Assembly (NCBI RefSeq): GCF_014842925.1
Contig: NZ_JACYXJ010000006.1
Location: 186,001-250,000 of the forward strand
Source of the DNA: Roseibium polysiphoniae
GTDB taxonomy: Bacteria > Pseudomonadota > Alphaproteobacteria > Rhizobiales > Stappiaceae
DNA: 64,000 bases
Direction: 5' to 3'
Shown: piece after piece, positions 9,954 through 18,680 of the stretch
Position numbering within the stretch: position 1 is the stretch's first letter
Layout of the letters: each line of letters starts with the position of its first letter
Notes under the pieces: generated by a model
The model's database searches: none
Told to the model about the DNA's origin: nothing
The model's input: only the letters and a program-made list of their open reading frames with translations
Translations under genes and position numbers: made by a program

Positions 9954-9972
9954 TTTTGCTCATAATGAGTTA
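9954..9972. promoter_or_regulatory. Putative NadQ operator 2 of nadABC
   Basis: Contains CTCA (9959-9962), TAA, TGAG (9966-9969), the same core as the nearer site. Centre-to-centre distance is 61 bases, close to six helical turns, so two bound dimers would sit on nearly the same face of DNA. Confidence 0.6.
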
Positions 9973-10257
9973 TATATCCCCGCCGATCTGAAAAATCCAT
10001 AAAATTCCTCACACATGACCCTTTCGTTCTAATTTCACTATTATTTTCATATACTTGAATACTTTTGATCGAGACATATCACCGAAGCCGACTTAGCAAG
10101 ACCGGTCGCGCATCTTGCCATATCAGCCCACTGACCTGCGATCGCGGCACCACCACTCATTCAGAATTTTGATCGTTTCTTCAAAAGAAATCACTTTTTC
10201 CAATGTCCTCCGGACCGTATCGTACCGGTTCTTTGAAACGCGGATCGGGACAAGATC

Positions 10258-11496
10258 ATGCCTAATAGCCAGACTGCTACCGCTCGTTCCGGTCCGAATA
10301 TTCCACTGGTCATCGTGTGTGGTTGCGTGATCGCCCTCCTGTCTTTCGGCCCGCGTTCGGCCATGGGACTGTTGTTCCAGCCGATGACGGACGCACGTGA
10401 CTGGAGCCGCGAGATCTTCGCGCTCGCCATCGCGATCCAGAACCTGATGTGGGGCATCGGCCAGCCGATTGCCGGCATGTCGGCAGACCGCTTCGGCACC
10501 TGGAAGACCATGACGGTCGGCGCCCTGCTCTATGCGGCCGGTCTGTTGATGATGGCAGATGCTGAAAGCGTCGTCGCGCTCCAACTCTCCGCCGGCGTTC
10601 TCATCGGCCTTGGCATCGCCTTCTCGTCTTTCTCGCTTGTGCTTGCGGCCTTCGGCCGGATCGTCACCCCCGCGCAGCGCTCCCTTGCCTTCGGCATCGG
10701 CACAGCATCCGGATCGCTCGGCCAATTCATCTTCGCACCGCTCGGAAACGGCCTGATCGCAACCGTCGGCTGGCAACAAACGCTGATCCTCTTCGCCGGT
10801 ATCATCATGATGATACCGCTGATGGCCGTGGCCCTGAAAGGCAAGGCGTCCAATCAGTCGACATCTCCTGAAGTATCCAACCAGACGCTCAAGTCTGCCA
10901 TTTCAGAGGCCTTCGGAACCCGTGGCTTCATCCTTCTGACCTTCGGCTTTTTCGTCTGCGGCTTCCATGTGGCCTTCATCACGGTCCACCTGCCGCCCTA
11001 TATCGCAGACCTTGGCCTGGACCCGTCCTGGGGAGCCATCGCTCTTGCGCTCATCGGGCTCTGCAACATCGTCGGCTCACTCGCTTCGGGCTACATTGGC
11101 GGGCGCTGGTCCAAGCCGATTTTCCTGTCGTGCATTTATCTCGCCCGTTCGGTCGTGATCGCCCTGTTCCTGATCTTCCCGGCCTCACCGCTGACCGTCC
11201 TGCTGTTCTCGGGCGCCATGGGGCTGCTGTGGCTCTCCACCGTGCCGCCGACCTCGGGGCTGGTGGCAGTCATGTTCGGACCGCGTTACATGGCGACCCT
11301 GTTCGGCTTCGTCTTCCTGGCCCATCAGGTCGGCTCGTTCCTGGGTGTCTGGCTCGGCGGCAAGCTCTACGACGAGACGGGCTCCTACGATATGATCTGG
11401 TACGTCAGTATTGCTCTGGGGATCTTTGCAGCTGCCGTTCACTGGCCGATTGAGGAAAAGCCTGTGCCGCGTCTGGCCAATGTCCCCGCCGAGTAG
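10258..11496 (+). CDS. MFS transporter (oxalate/formate or monocarboxylate porter-like)
   Basis: A 412-residue major facilitator with about 12 membrane segments and a hydrophilic central loop (about 198-220). The loop after the second helix, GMSADRFGTWK, is a variant of the MFS motif GxxxDRxGxR/K. Overall layout resembles carriers of small organic anions (oxalate/formate antiporter, monocarboxylate porter groups), but the substrate cannot be read from sequence. It diverges from nadA across a regulatory region; a nicotinate-type substrate would be a guess. An inverted repeat follows the stop. Confidence 0.82.
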   Translation: MPNSQTATARSGPNIPLVIVCGCVIALLSFGPRSAMGLLFQPMTDARDWSREIFALAIAIQNLMWGIGQPIAGMSADRFGTWKTMTVGALLYAAGLLMMADAESVVALQLSAGVLIGLGIAFSSFSLVLAAFGRIVTPAQRSLAFGIGTASGSLGQFIFAPLGNGLIATVGWQQTLILFAGIIMMIPLMAVALKGKASNQSTSPEVSNQTLKSAISEAFGTRGFILLTFGFFVCGFHVAFITVHLPPYIADLGLDPSWGAIALALIGLCNIVGSLASGYIGGRWSKPIFLSCIYLARSVVIALFLIFPASPLTVLLFSGAMGLLWLSTVPPTSGLVAVMFGPRYMATLFGFVFLAHQVGSFLGVWLGGKLYDETGSYDMIWYVSIALGIFAAAVHWPIEEKPVPRLANVPAE

Positions 11497-11512
11497 CTTT
11501 GACATGAAAGCT

Positions 11513-11546
11513 TCAAGAGAAGCTGATTGACATCTTCTTCTCTTGA
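11513..11546. promoter_or_regulatory. Perfect 10-bp inverted repeat upstream of the chromate genes
   Basis: TCAAGAGAAG (11513-11522) and CTTCTCTTGA (11537-11546) are perfect reverse complements separated by 14 bases. The repeat lies between the MFS stop and the chrB-like start 93 bases on. It could be an operator for the chr operon or a weak terminator; it lacks a GC-rich stem and a directly following T-run. Confidence 0.45.
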
Positions 11547-11638
11547 GGACATTTTTCGCGCAAGGGGTTCCCGCGACGTCCCCGTGAAGCGCAAGCTCAA
11601 AGATCGCGTCCTGAGATCCATACGCTATGGAGGACGCT

Positions 11639-12457
11639 ATGCCTGCGCCTAATCAAATCACCGTTTCCCAACTCAACCGCCTGATCGGAACGCCGGATTG
11701 CCCGATTCTTGTCGACGTCCGTATCGATGAGGATTTCGAGGTCGATCGCTTCCTTGTTCCAGGGTCCTTCCGTCATCCCCATGACCAGATCGATGCCCTC
11801 GTAGAGAGGCTTCGCGGCCGACGGGCCATCATCATTTGCCACAAGGGCAAGAAGCTGAGCGAAGGGGTTGCGGCCTGGCTCCGCCACGAGGGAGTTGAGA
11901 CCGAAAGCCTTGAAGGCGGAATGGTTGCCTGGAACGAAGCCGGCCTGCTGCGCGTCAACTGCCAGAACCTGCCGGAGCGTGATGCAAAAGGCCGCACAGT
12001 CTGGGTCACCCGGCTGCGTCCGAAGGTCGACCGGATTGCCTGCCCCTGGCTGATCCGCCGGTTCGTTGACCCATCGGCCGTCTTTCTGTTCGTCGCCAAG
12101 CAGGAGGTGACCGCGGTGGCCGAGCGCTTTGACGCGACGCCTTTTGACATCGAGGGTGTCACCTGGTCCCACCGCGGCGAAAATTGCACCTTCGACACGA
12201 TGATCGAGGAGTTCGGGCTCTCAAGTGATCCCCTGCTTCATCTGGCCCGGGTCGTGCGCGGAGCGGACACGGAACGGCTGGACCTTGAGCCCCAATGCGC
12301 GGGTCTTCTGGCAGCTTCTCTCGGGCTGTCGCGGATGTATCGGGACGACGTGGCCCAGCTGGAAGCAGGCCTTGCGCTCTATGACGCGTTCTACAGGTGG
12401 TGCCGAGACGCCACGAGCGAAACCCACGACTGGCCAGAGATGCACAGCGGAAAATGA
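11639..12457 (+). CDS. chrB: Rhodanese-ChrB fusion, chromate resistance protein
   Basis: A 272-residue protein with an N-terminal rhodanese domain (about 1-100) carrying a Cys active-site loop CHKGKKLS, then a ChrB C-terminal domain (PF09828 type, about 115-265) containing WVTRLRPKVDRIACPWLIRRF, the family signature. ChrB-type proteins sense chromate or assist its efflux or reduction, and the rhodanese half resembles ChrE-like proteins. The start is ATG 11639 with GGAGG 5 bases upstream, rather than ATG 11627, which overlaps that site. Its TGA overlaps the chrA ATG (ATGA), so the two are translationally coupled. Regulatory versus enzymatic role is undecided. Confidence 0.85.
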   Translation: MPAPNQITVSQLNRLIGTPDCPILVDVRIDEDFEVDRFLVPGSFRHPHDQIDALVERLRGRRAIIICHKGKKLSEGVAAWLRHEGVETESLEGGMVAWNEAGLLRVNCQNLPERDAKGRTVWVTRLRPKVDRIACPWLIRRFVDPSAVFLFVAKQEVTAVAERFDATPFDIEGVTWSHRGENCTFDTMIEEFGLSSDPLLHLARVVRGADTERLDLEPQCAGLLAASLGLSRMYRDDVAQLEAGLALYDAFYRWCRDATSETHDWPEMHSGK

Positions 12458-13725
12458 CCTCCTCACATCCCAACCTGAAGGAAGCCGCAGCGACATGGCT
12501 GAAAATCGGCTTCCTGTCATTCGGCGGTCCCGCCGCGCAGATCGCCCTCATGCACAAGGTGCTTGTCGATGAGAAGAAGTGGCTCAGCGAGAAGACCTAT
12601 CTCAACGCGCTCAGCTTCTGCATGCTGCTGCCCGGCCCAGAAGCGATGCAGCTTGCCGCCTGGTCCGGATGGCGTCTCCACGGCACCCTTGGCGGACTGA
12701 TCGCCGGGCTCAGTTTCATCATGCCCGGCGCATTGGTGATGCTGGTCCTCGCCAGCCTCTATGCCGCTTTCGGCACCGCGCCGCTCGTGGCCGCCTTGTT
12801 CCTCGGCATCAAGGCGGCTGTGATCATCATCGTCATTGAAGCCCTGCTCAGGATTTCGAAGCGCGCGCTCAAACGCCGGGACTATTGGGTTCTGGCGGGA
12901 CTGGCCTTCGTCGCGATCTTCTTCTTCAGCGTTCCCTTTCCGGTGATCATTCTGGTCGCTGCGCTTTATGGCTATTTCACCAGCCACGGCAGCGAGGAGG
13001 TAGACGACGCTTCACCTCAGCCAGCCGTCCTGAAGCGGACCATCCTGACGGCAGGTTTCTGGCTGGCGCTTTGGGTCGTCCCGCTCGGAGCGCTCTGGCT
13101 GGCCCTCGGGGCGGATGATCTTCTGGTTCAGGTCGGGATCCTGTTTTCCAAGCTGGCGGTCGTGACCTTCGGCGGTGCCTATGCGGTGCTGACCTATCTT
13201 GGACAGGAAGTGGCGATCAACCGTTCCTGGCTTACAGCCAAAGAAATGATCGATGCGCTCGGACTGGCGGAGACAACACCAGGTCCGCTCATTCTGGTGA
13301 CCGAATTCGTTGCCTATCTTGCAGGCGAAAAGGCGGGCGGTGCGGTGATGGGGCTGGCGGCCGCGGTCGTCGGCCTTTGGGCCACCTTCGTGCCCTGTTT
13401 CCTGTGGGTGTTCACGGGAGCCCCGTTCATTGACCGGCTCGACCGCGCGCCCAAGCTCAGCGGCGCACTTGCCGCCATCACGGCCTCTGTGGTCGGCGTG
13501 ATCCTCAATCTGGGCATCTGGTTCGCACTCCACACCCTGTTTGGATCGGTGAGACAGGAGCAACACGGGCCCTTGACCCTATGGCTGCCGGACCTGGCAA
13601 GCTTCGACTGGCGGGCAGCGGCGCTGACCTGTCTTGCCGGGGTCCTGCTGCTGCGCCTTCACATGGGTCTGGGCAAGGTGCTGGTTCTGATGGCGGCCAG
13701 CGGCTGGCTGGTCAGCCAAGTCTGA
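12454..13725 (+). CDS. chrA: Chromate efflux transporter ChrA
   Basis: A 423-residue long-form CHR transporter with two homologous halves. The first has FLSFGGPAAQIALMH and LPGPEAMQLA, and the second FGGAYAVLTYLGQE and ETTPGPLILVTEF, which are the paired CHR signatures; about ten membrane segments are visible. ChrA exports chromate using proton motive force. The frame extends upstream to 12397, but ATG 12454, overlapping the chrB stop by 4 bases, gives the normal start. Together they form a compact chromate resistance operon. Confidence 0.93.
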   Translation: MTSSHPNLKEAAATWLKIGFLSFGGPAAQIALMHKVLVDEKKWLSEKTYLNALSFCMLLPGPEAMQLAAWSGWRLHGTLGGLIAGLSFIMPGALVMLVLASLYAAFGTAPLVAALFLGIKAAVIIIVIEALLRISKRALKRRDYWVLAGLAFVAIFFFSVPFPVIILVAALYGYFTSHGSEEVDDASPQPAVLKRTILTAGFWLALWVVPLGALWLALGADDLLVQVGILFSKLAVVTFGGAYAVLTYLGQEVAINRSWLTAKEMIDALGLAETTPGPLILVTEFVAYLAGEKAGGAVMGLAAAVVGLWATFVPCFLWVFTGAPFIDRLDRAPKLSGALAAITASVVGVILNLGIWFALHTLFGSVRQEQHGPLTLWLPDLASFDWRAAALTCLAGVLLLRLHMGLGKVLVLMAASGWLVSQV

Positions 13726-13761
13726 TCGCTCGATGTTCCCAGACTGAAAGACGGCCGGGCT

Positions 13762-14298
13762 TTATTCGGGCGGTGCCCAAAGATCGCGCTTGTTCCACGG
13801 CTCCGGTACGACCAGCGTGCCCGACACGTCGCTCGCGCCGTCGGACAAGGTTCTCGATTGCCAGCCCTCGCGCCATTCCACCGGAATCTCGAAGGGCGTT
13901 ACGACCTTGCTTTCGGGGCCAAATCCGAACCTGCCGTAATAGGCGGGATCTCCCAGAACGAAAATGCGGGACACGTTCTCATCAGCCAGCAAGCTGAAGC
14001 CCCTTTCGATAAGGGCAGATCCAATGCCCTGCTTCTGCCGGTCCGGGCCGACGGCGACCGGCCCTAGCAGGGCGGCTTTCACGTCTGTTCTGCCGACTTG
14101 CACCATCGTGAAGACAACATGCCCCACCACGGCTCCGTCAGCTTCTGCAACGAGCGACAGAAGATCGCAACCGGATGCAAACAAGTCCCGCAGCAAAGGC
14201 AGGAGATCCTCGTCCGGGAACGCCAGGGGATAGAGGCCCTCAAGAACCGGAAAGTCGGAGGCGACGCTTTCGCGGATCAGTTCGGGCATTGCATTCAC
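13762..14298 (-). CDS. GNAT family N-acetyltransferase (YhbS-like)
   Basis: A 178-residue acetyltransferase with the GNAT core: LGPVAVGPDRQKQGIGSALI holds the acetyl-CoA pyrophosphate-binding loop (Q-x-x-G-I-G), followed by VLGDPAYYGRFGF, which is typical of the YhbS/COG3153 group. The substrate is unknown. ATG 14298 and ATG 14289 are both possible starts. It is convergent with chrA and ends 36 bases after it; glyS lies just upstream on the same strand (14322 stop), so readthrough from glyS is possible. Confidence 0.88.
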   Translation of the reverse strand: MNAMPELIRESVASDFPVLEGLYPLAFPDEDLLPLLRDLFASGCDLLSLVAEADGAVVGHVVFTMVQVGRTDVKAALLGPVAVGPDRQKQGIGSALIERGFSLLADENVSRIFVLGDPAYYGRFGFGPESKVVTPFEIPVEWREGWQSRTLSDGASDVSGTLVVPEPWNKRDLWAPPE

Positions 14299-14321
14299 CT
14301 CGCCTCGTTCTGCCTGCTGCG

Positions 14322-16706
14322 TTATCCTGCCACCTTGGAGAAATCGGCAACAACATGGGTAGCGTCGCGGATTTCGGACAGGAGCCGCAAACGGTTCATG
14401 CGGATGTCCGGATCTTCGTCGTTGACCAGGATGTCCTCGAAGAAGGTGTCGACTGGCGCGCGAAGCTTCGACAGCGCTTCCATGGCGCCTTCGAAGTCCT
14501 CATCCTTGACGGCAGCCTCTGCTTCGGCGCGAGCCGTGTCGATGGCTGCAGCCAGATCGATCTCGGCCTGCTCCTTGAAGTGGTCCGCATGAGGCCGGCC
14601 GGTGACGGGCGCTCCGCCCTTCTTTTCCTCGGCGCGCAGAATATTGACCGCGCGCTTGTAGCCAGCAGCCAGGTTCGCACCGTCGTCAGAAGCGACGAAT
14701 TTGCCAAGCGCCTCGACGCGCTTGACGACCATCAGCAGATCATCCTGACCGCCGAGCGCAAAGACGGCGTCGATCAAATCGTGACGAGCACCTTCGTCCT
14801 TCAGGTGGACTTTCAGGCGGTCCGCGAAGAAAGACAGAAGGTCTTGCACGACAGGCGTCAATGCGCCTGCAAAGCTAGCATTATACGCACTAACAACACT
14901 CTCGTACTCGTCATCGAATGAGTTCTTAAAATCCTCAGAAAACCGCTCAGAATTATTTGCATAGACGAATGCTGGAACGTCAAACCAAACATCGCCATAG
15001 TATCCATCCCTGCCGCCGGGAATTCCAATCTTATTGAAATACTTTTTCCAATTAGAAAGAATAATGGCTAGTCGCCCACCCTCGCCCTGAATTATCTCAT
15101 TAAGATCTTCTTTAGTATCGTCTGCTCTTAATGACAGATTAGATAAAATCTCAATTACATCATCGCCTGCGCCAAGTGCCAAATAGAGAGCTTTCCTCAC
15201 ATGCGCTTCTAGCGAAACCCGCAGCCCATTCTCCAAAATGATCCGCACGACACCCAGCGCAGCACGGCGCAAGGCGAAGGGGTCCTTGGAGCCGGTCGGT
15301 TTTTCGTCGATAGCCCAGAAGCCAGCGAGCAAGTCGAGCTTGTCGGCCAGCGCAACGGCGATGGCAACCGGATCGGTCGGCACGCTGTCGCTCGGCCCCT
15401 GCGGACGGTAGTGATCCTCGATGGCAATGGCGACGGAGACGTCTTCACCCTGCTTTTCAGCATAGGTCTTGCCCATCAGGCCCTGGAGCTCGGGGAACTC
15501 ATAGACCATCGCGGAGACTAGATCCGCCTTGGCCAGCTGCGCGGCGCGCCTGGCCTTGTCGACATCGGCACCGACCAGCGGCGCGATTTCAGCTGACAGC
15601 GCTTCGATGCGTTTGACGCGTTCGCCCTGGGTGCCGAGCTTTTCGTGGAACACGATACTGTCGAGCTTTGGCAGATTGTCCGCAAGCTTCGTCTTCAGGT
15701 CGGTTTCCCAGAAGAAGCGGGCATCGGAGAGGCGCGCGCGAATGACCTTCTCGTTGCCCGCAACGATGGTCTTGCCGCCGTCGCTCGCCTCGAGATTGGA
15801 GGTGAGCACGAAGCGGTTGGCCAGCTTGCCAGTCTTCGGGTCGCGCAGAACGAAGCACTTCTGGTTCACCCGGATGGTCAGCTGGATGCATTCGTCCGGG
15901 ATTTCGAGGAAGGCCTCATCAAAGGTACCGGTCAGAACCACAGGCCATTCGACCAGGCCTGCGACCTCTTCCAACAGTCCTGGATCATCAACCAGCTCAA
16001 GACCAAGCGCCAGTGCCCGGTCGCGCGCATCATGCAGGATCATGTCTTTGCGGCGATCGGCGTCGATGACAACCTTGTGCTTTTCCAGCTTCGGCGCGTA
16101 GTCGTCAAAGCGGCGGACCTCGAAGGCCTCATCGGCAAGAAAGCGGTGGCCGCGCGTGGTCTGTCCTGCTGTGACACCCTCGACTTCGAACGGAACAACA
16201 TCCGGCTCTTCGGTTTCCGGGCCGAAGGTCGCCACGATGGAATGCAGCGGACGCACCCAGCGCATCGATCCTGTGCCCCAGCGCATGGACTTCGGCCAAG
16301 GGAAGCCCTTGATCAGCCCGGGCATGAACTCGGCAATGATGTCGATGGCCTGCCGGCCCGGCTTTTCGATCACCGCGACATAGAACTCGCCCTTCTTGGG
16401 ATCGCTCTGGATGGTCGCCTCATCGATGGAGGAAAGACCTGCGCCGCGCAGAAAACCCTCGACAGCCTTGTCCGGAGATCCAACCCGCGGGCCCTTGCGC
16501 TCTTCACGCGTTGCCGCCGATGCTGCCGGAACGCCGGCAACATGCAGGACAAGACGGCGCGGCGTTGCAAAACCCTTTGCACCTTCATAGGGCAGACCCG
16601 CATCGACCAGGGCATTGGTCACCAGGGATTTCAGGTCTTCAGCGGCGCGGCGCTGCATGCGCGCGGGGATTTCCTCGCTGAAAAGTTCAAGCAGGAGATC
16701 GGGCAT
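14322..16706 (-). CDS. glyS: Glycyl-tRNA synthetase beta subunit with low-GC insertion
   Basis: Beta subunit of the tetrameric bacterial glycyl-tRNA synthetase, 794 residues from ATG 16706 (a TTG at 16715 is also open). N-terminal [14 protein letters not shown], the GPDKAVEGF-like and NQKCFVL blocks, the HD-type core and the C-terminal [13 protein letters not shown] plus anticodon-binding region are all present. The protein is about 100 residues longer than E. coli GlyS (689). The extra length lies at about residues 494-613 (14,868-15,225), which is only about 41% GC and rich in Asn, Phe, Tyr, Asp and Ser, while the flanks are about 57-68% GC. The frame stays open, so the gene is probably functional with an inserted surface segment. 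Confidence 0.95.
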   Translation of the reverse strand: MPDLLLELFSEEIPARMQRRAAEDLKSLVTNALVDAGLPYEGAKGFATPRRLVLHVAGVPAASAATREERKGPRVGSPDKAVEGFLRGAGLSSIDEATIQSDPKKGEFYVAVIEKPGRQAIDIIAEFMPGLIKGFPWPKSMRWGTGSMRWVRPLHSIVATFGPETEEPDVVPFEVEGVTAGQTTRGHRFLADEAFEVRRFDDYAPKLEKHKVVIDADRRKDMILHDARDRALALGLELVDDPGLLEEVAGLVEWPVVLTGTFDEAFLEIPDECIQLTIRVNQKCFVLRDPKTGKLANRFVLTSNLEASDGGKTIVAGNEKVIRARLSDARFFWETDLKTKLADNLPKLDSIVFHEKLGTQGERVKRIEALSAEIAPLVGADVDKARRAAQLAKADLVSAMVYEFPELQGLMGKTYAEKQGEDVSVAIAIEDHYRPQGPSDSVPTDPVAIAVALADKLDLLAGFWAIDEKPTGSKDPFALRRAALGVVRIILENGLRVSLEAHVRKALYLALGAGDDVIEILSNLSLRADDTKEDLNEIIQGEGGRLAIILSNWKKYFNKIGIPGGRDGYYGDVWFDVPAFVYANNSERFSEDFKNSFDDEYESVVSAYNASFAGALTPVVQDLLSFFADRLKVHLKDEGARHDLIDAVFALGGQDDLLMVVKRVEALGKFVASDDGANLAAGYKRAVNILRAEEKKGGAPVTGRPHADHFKEQAEIDLAAAIDTARAEAEAAVKDEDFEGAMEALSKLRAPVDTFFEDILVNDEDPDIRMNRLRLLSEIRDATHVVADFSKVAG

Positions 16707-16925
16707 CGGAGTCAACAGCCTTCAGGTGTTTGGCGGGCGGTTTGCCCGGGGTCGGTCGCGGGCAACATGCCCGGTAAATTCAGAGCCCGTCCGTTAGCAA
16801 TTCAGGCTGGTTTTGTCACCCCCTGGAAGCATCTCACCGCTCGGCCACATTATCCGCAAGGCCAGCCCCGCACCCAGATCTTAGATAGCAGAAGAAAGTA
16901 TTTACAACTAGAAACAATCAGAAAC

Positions 16926-16943
16926 ACTGTAATTTTTTACAGT
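16926..16943. promoter_or_regulatory. Perfect lux-box-like palindrome abutting the GGDEF-EAL start
   Basis: ACTGTAATTTTTTACAGT consists of perfect 7-base arms around TTTT and ends immediately before ATG 16944. It fits CTG-N10-CAG, the core of boxes bound by LuxR-family regulators. It also occupies the place of a Shine-Dalgarno site, so it could instead be an RNA stem limiting translation. No luxR or luxI gene is in the window. Confidence 0.5.
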
Positions 16944-18644
16944 ATGATGACGAGTAAATTTCTTAATTCACGCTTCTTAAATAAAGATACGCCAGATTTA
17001 AAGCATAACACCATCAGATCGAGCCTTGAAATTGTGAGCCTGTTTCAACCCCTGCGGCGCTATACTCTTCGAAGTGGTCTTTGGCTTGCCATCGCGATTG
17101 TCCCAATCGGATACCTTCTCGCCGAGACCGGGCCTCATGCGCTCCTGATGCAGCATGGCTCCACCTGGCTTTTCAGGGTTTTTGACCTGATCGTCGGCTA
17201 TTCCCTGACGCTCTCCATCGCAGGCTCCATCTACGGCATCTTCCGCTTGCTGCACCTCAAGGGCGAAATCAGCCGTCATGAAGTTGCCGAGCAACAGGCG
17301 CGCGAGCTGGCTGAGCACGACCCTTTGACCGGGCTTGCTAACCGCCGCAAGTTTCTCGACGGATTTCCGAAACTGACGGCCAACACCATTCATGGCCAGA
17401 GCCGCGCGGTGATGATGCTCGACATCGATGGTTTCAAACCGATCAACGATGTCTATGGCCATGCTTTCGGCGACGCATTGCTGCGCGAGTTCGCGCTGCG
17501 GCTGTCCAGCGAAGTGGGCAACGACGGCATGATCGCCCGTCTCGGCGGTGATGAATTCGCCATCGTCACGCCTCCCCTCGCAGAGAAGAATGATGCCGCG
17601 GATCTGGCAAGACGCCTCCTGGCACGCATCCAGGAGCCGATCTGTCTCGAAAGCCGTCAGGTTCAGGTCGGCACCGGCATCGGGATCTCGGTCTTTCCGG
17701 ACGACGGGTTTTCGGTCTCCGAGCTTCTGCGGCGGGCCGACATTGCACTTTACCGGGCCAAGACGTCCGGCCGCTCTGTCTATCGCTTCTTCGAGATGGA
17801 GATGGACGCGTCCATCCTGCACCGGACCCTGCTGGAGCAGCGACTGCGGTCGGCCCTTGCGGAGGATGAAATCCAGGTTCATTTCCAACCGATCCTGGAC
17901 CTTGCCAGCCGGAAGATCCGTGGCTTCGAGGCCCTGGCCCGTTGGTCGGACCGGGATTTCGGCCATGTGCCGCCCAATCAGTTCATTCCGATTGCCGAAG
18001 ACTGCGGTATCATCTCGGAACTGACCGACCGCCTTCTGCGCGAAGCCTGCCGTGTGGCCAGCAAATGGCCGGAGCACATGTTCCTGAGCTTCAACGTTTC
18101 ACCCGTCCAGCTGCACGACCATACGTTTCCGCTGAAGGTGATGTCGATCCTCGCCGACAGCGGTCTCAGCCCGGACCGGCTGATCCTCGAGATTACCGAA
18201 ACCTCCCTGTTCAAGAACCCGCGTGCGGCAAAGGCTGTCCTTGAGCAACTGGCGGAGGCACGTATCCAGATCGCCCTCGACGACTTTGGCACCGGCCACT
18301 CGAGCCTTGGCTATTTGCGCGACTTCCCCATCAGCAAGGTCAAGATCGACAAGTCCTTTACCCTGCATATGGAAGACGACGCCGAGTGCGCCGCCATCAT
18401 CGACGCGATCCTCGTGCTGGCCAAGGGGCTCGGCATCGAGACGGTGGCTGAAGGCATCGAGCAGCCCGCGGTCATGGCCAAGTTGACCGAAAGCGGCTGC
18501 CAGTTCGGGCAAGGCTTCCTCTTTGGTGCCGCCAAGGCTGCTGCCCGGATTGACGAAATGGTTGCCGAGCAAGGCTCCGGGGCCACGATGCCCTACGCCA
18601 GAGACGAACCGTCCGGGGCCGACATGGCCAAGGTCATGACCTGA
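16944..18644 (+). CDS. Membrane GGDEF-EAL protein (c-di-GMP cyclase/phosphodiesterase)
   Basis: A 566-residue protein with two N-terminal membrane segments (about 45-65 and 78-100), a GGDEF domain (about 120-280) with an intact GGDEF, and an EAL domain (about 295-550) with intact EAL, ETS, DDFGTG, K-x-D and ETVAEG catalytic motifs. Both cyclic-di-GMP synthesis and breakdown are therefore possible. I see no clear RxxD inhibitory site before GGDEF. There is no sensor domain beyond the membrane part. The reading frame is open far upstream through antisense of glyS, but composition and domain layout place the start at ATG 16944 or 16947. No good ribosome-binding site is visible; a perfect palindrome occupies that position. 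Confidence 0.88.
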   Translation: MMTSKFLNSRFLNKDTPDLKHNTIRSSLEIVSLFQPLRRYTLRSGLWLAIAIVPIGYLLAETGPHALLMQHGSTWLFRVFDLIVGYSLTLSIAGSIYGIFRLLHLKGEISRHEVAEQQARELAEHDPLTGLANRRKFLDGFPKLTANTIHGQSRAVMMLDIDGFKPINDVYGHAFGDALLREFALRLSSEVGNDGMIARLGGDEFAIVTPPLAEKNDAADLARRLLARIQEPICLESRQVQVGTGIGISVFPDDGFSVSELLRRADIALYRAKTSGRSVYRFFEMEMDASILHRTLLEQRLRSALAEDEIQVHFQPILDLASRKIRGFEALARWSDRDFGHVPPNQFIPIAEDCGIISELTDRLLREACRVASKWPEHMFLSFNVSPVQLHDHTFPLKVMSILADSGLSPDRLILEITETSLFKNPRAAKAVLEQLAEARIQIALDDFGTGHSSLGYLRDFPISKVKIDKSFTLHMEDDAECAAIIDAILVLAKGLGIETVAEGIEQPAVMAKLTESGCQFGQGFLFGAAKAAARIDEMVAEQGSGATMPYARDEPSGADMAKVMT

Positions 18645-18680
18645 TCGGCCTGCGCTCGCGCGCCGTTTGATCGGGTACGT

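Larger units (their letters stand above)
9875..10257. other. Divergent nadA / MFS intergenic region
   Basis: A 383-base AT-rich region between the divergent nadA and MFS genes, carrying both promoters. The nadA-proximal part holds the two CTCA-N3-TGAG palindromes. The MFS-proximal part has a loose TTTCTT...AAGAAA inverted repeat near 10,180, but I see no copy of the nad palindrome there. No credible small gene. Confidence 0.6.

Noticed and set aside
14868-15225. Intein in glyS
   Set aside because: No splicing-block motifs or terminal Cys/Ser and His-Asn signatures; a simple in-frame insertion fits better.
15645-16943. Long plus-strand open frame antisense to glyS joined to the GGDEF-EAL gene
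   Set aside because: It is the mirror of glyS codons in GC-rich DNA; the domain layout and composition change place the real start at 16,944.
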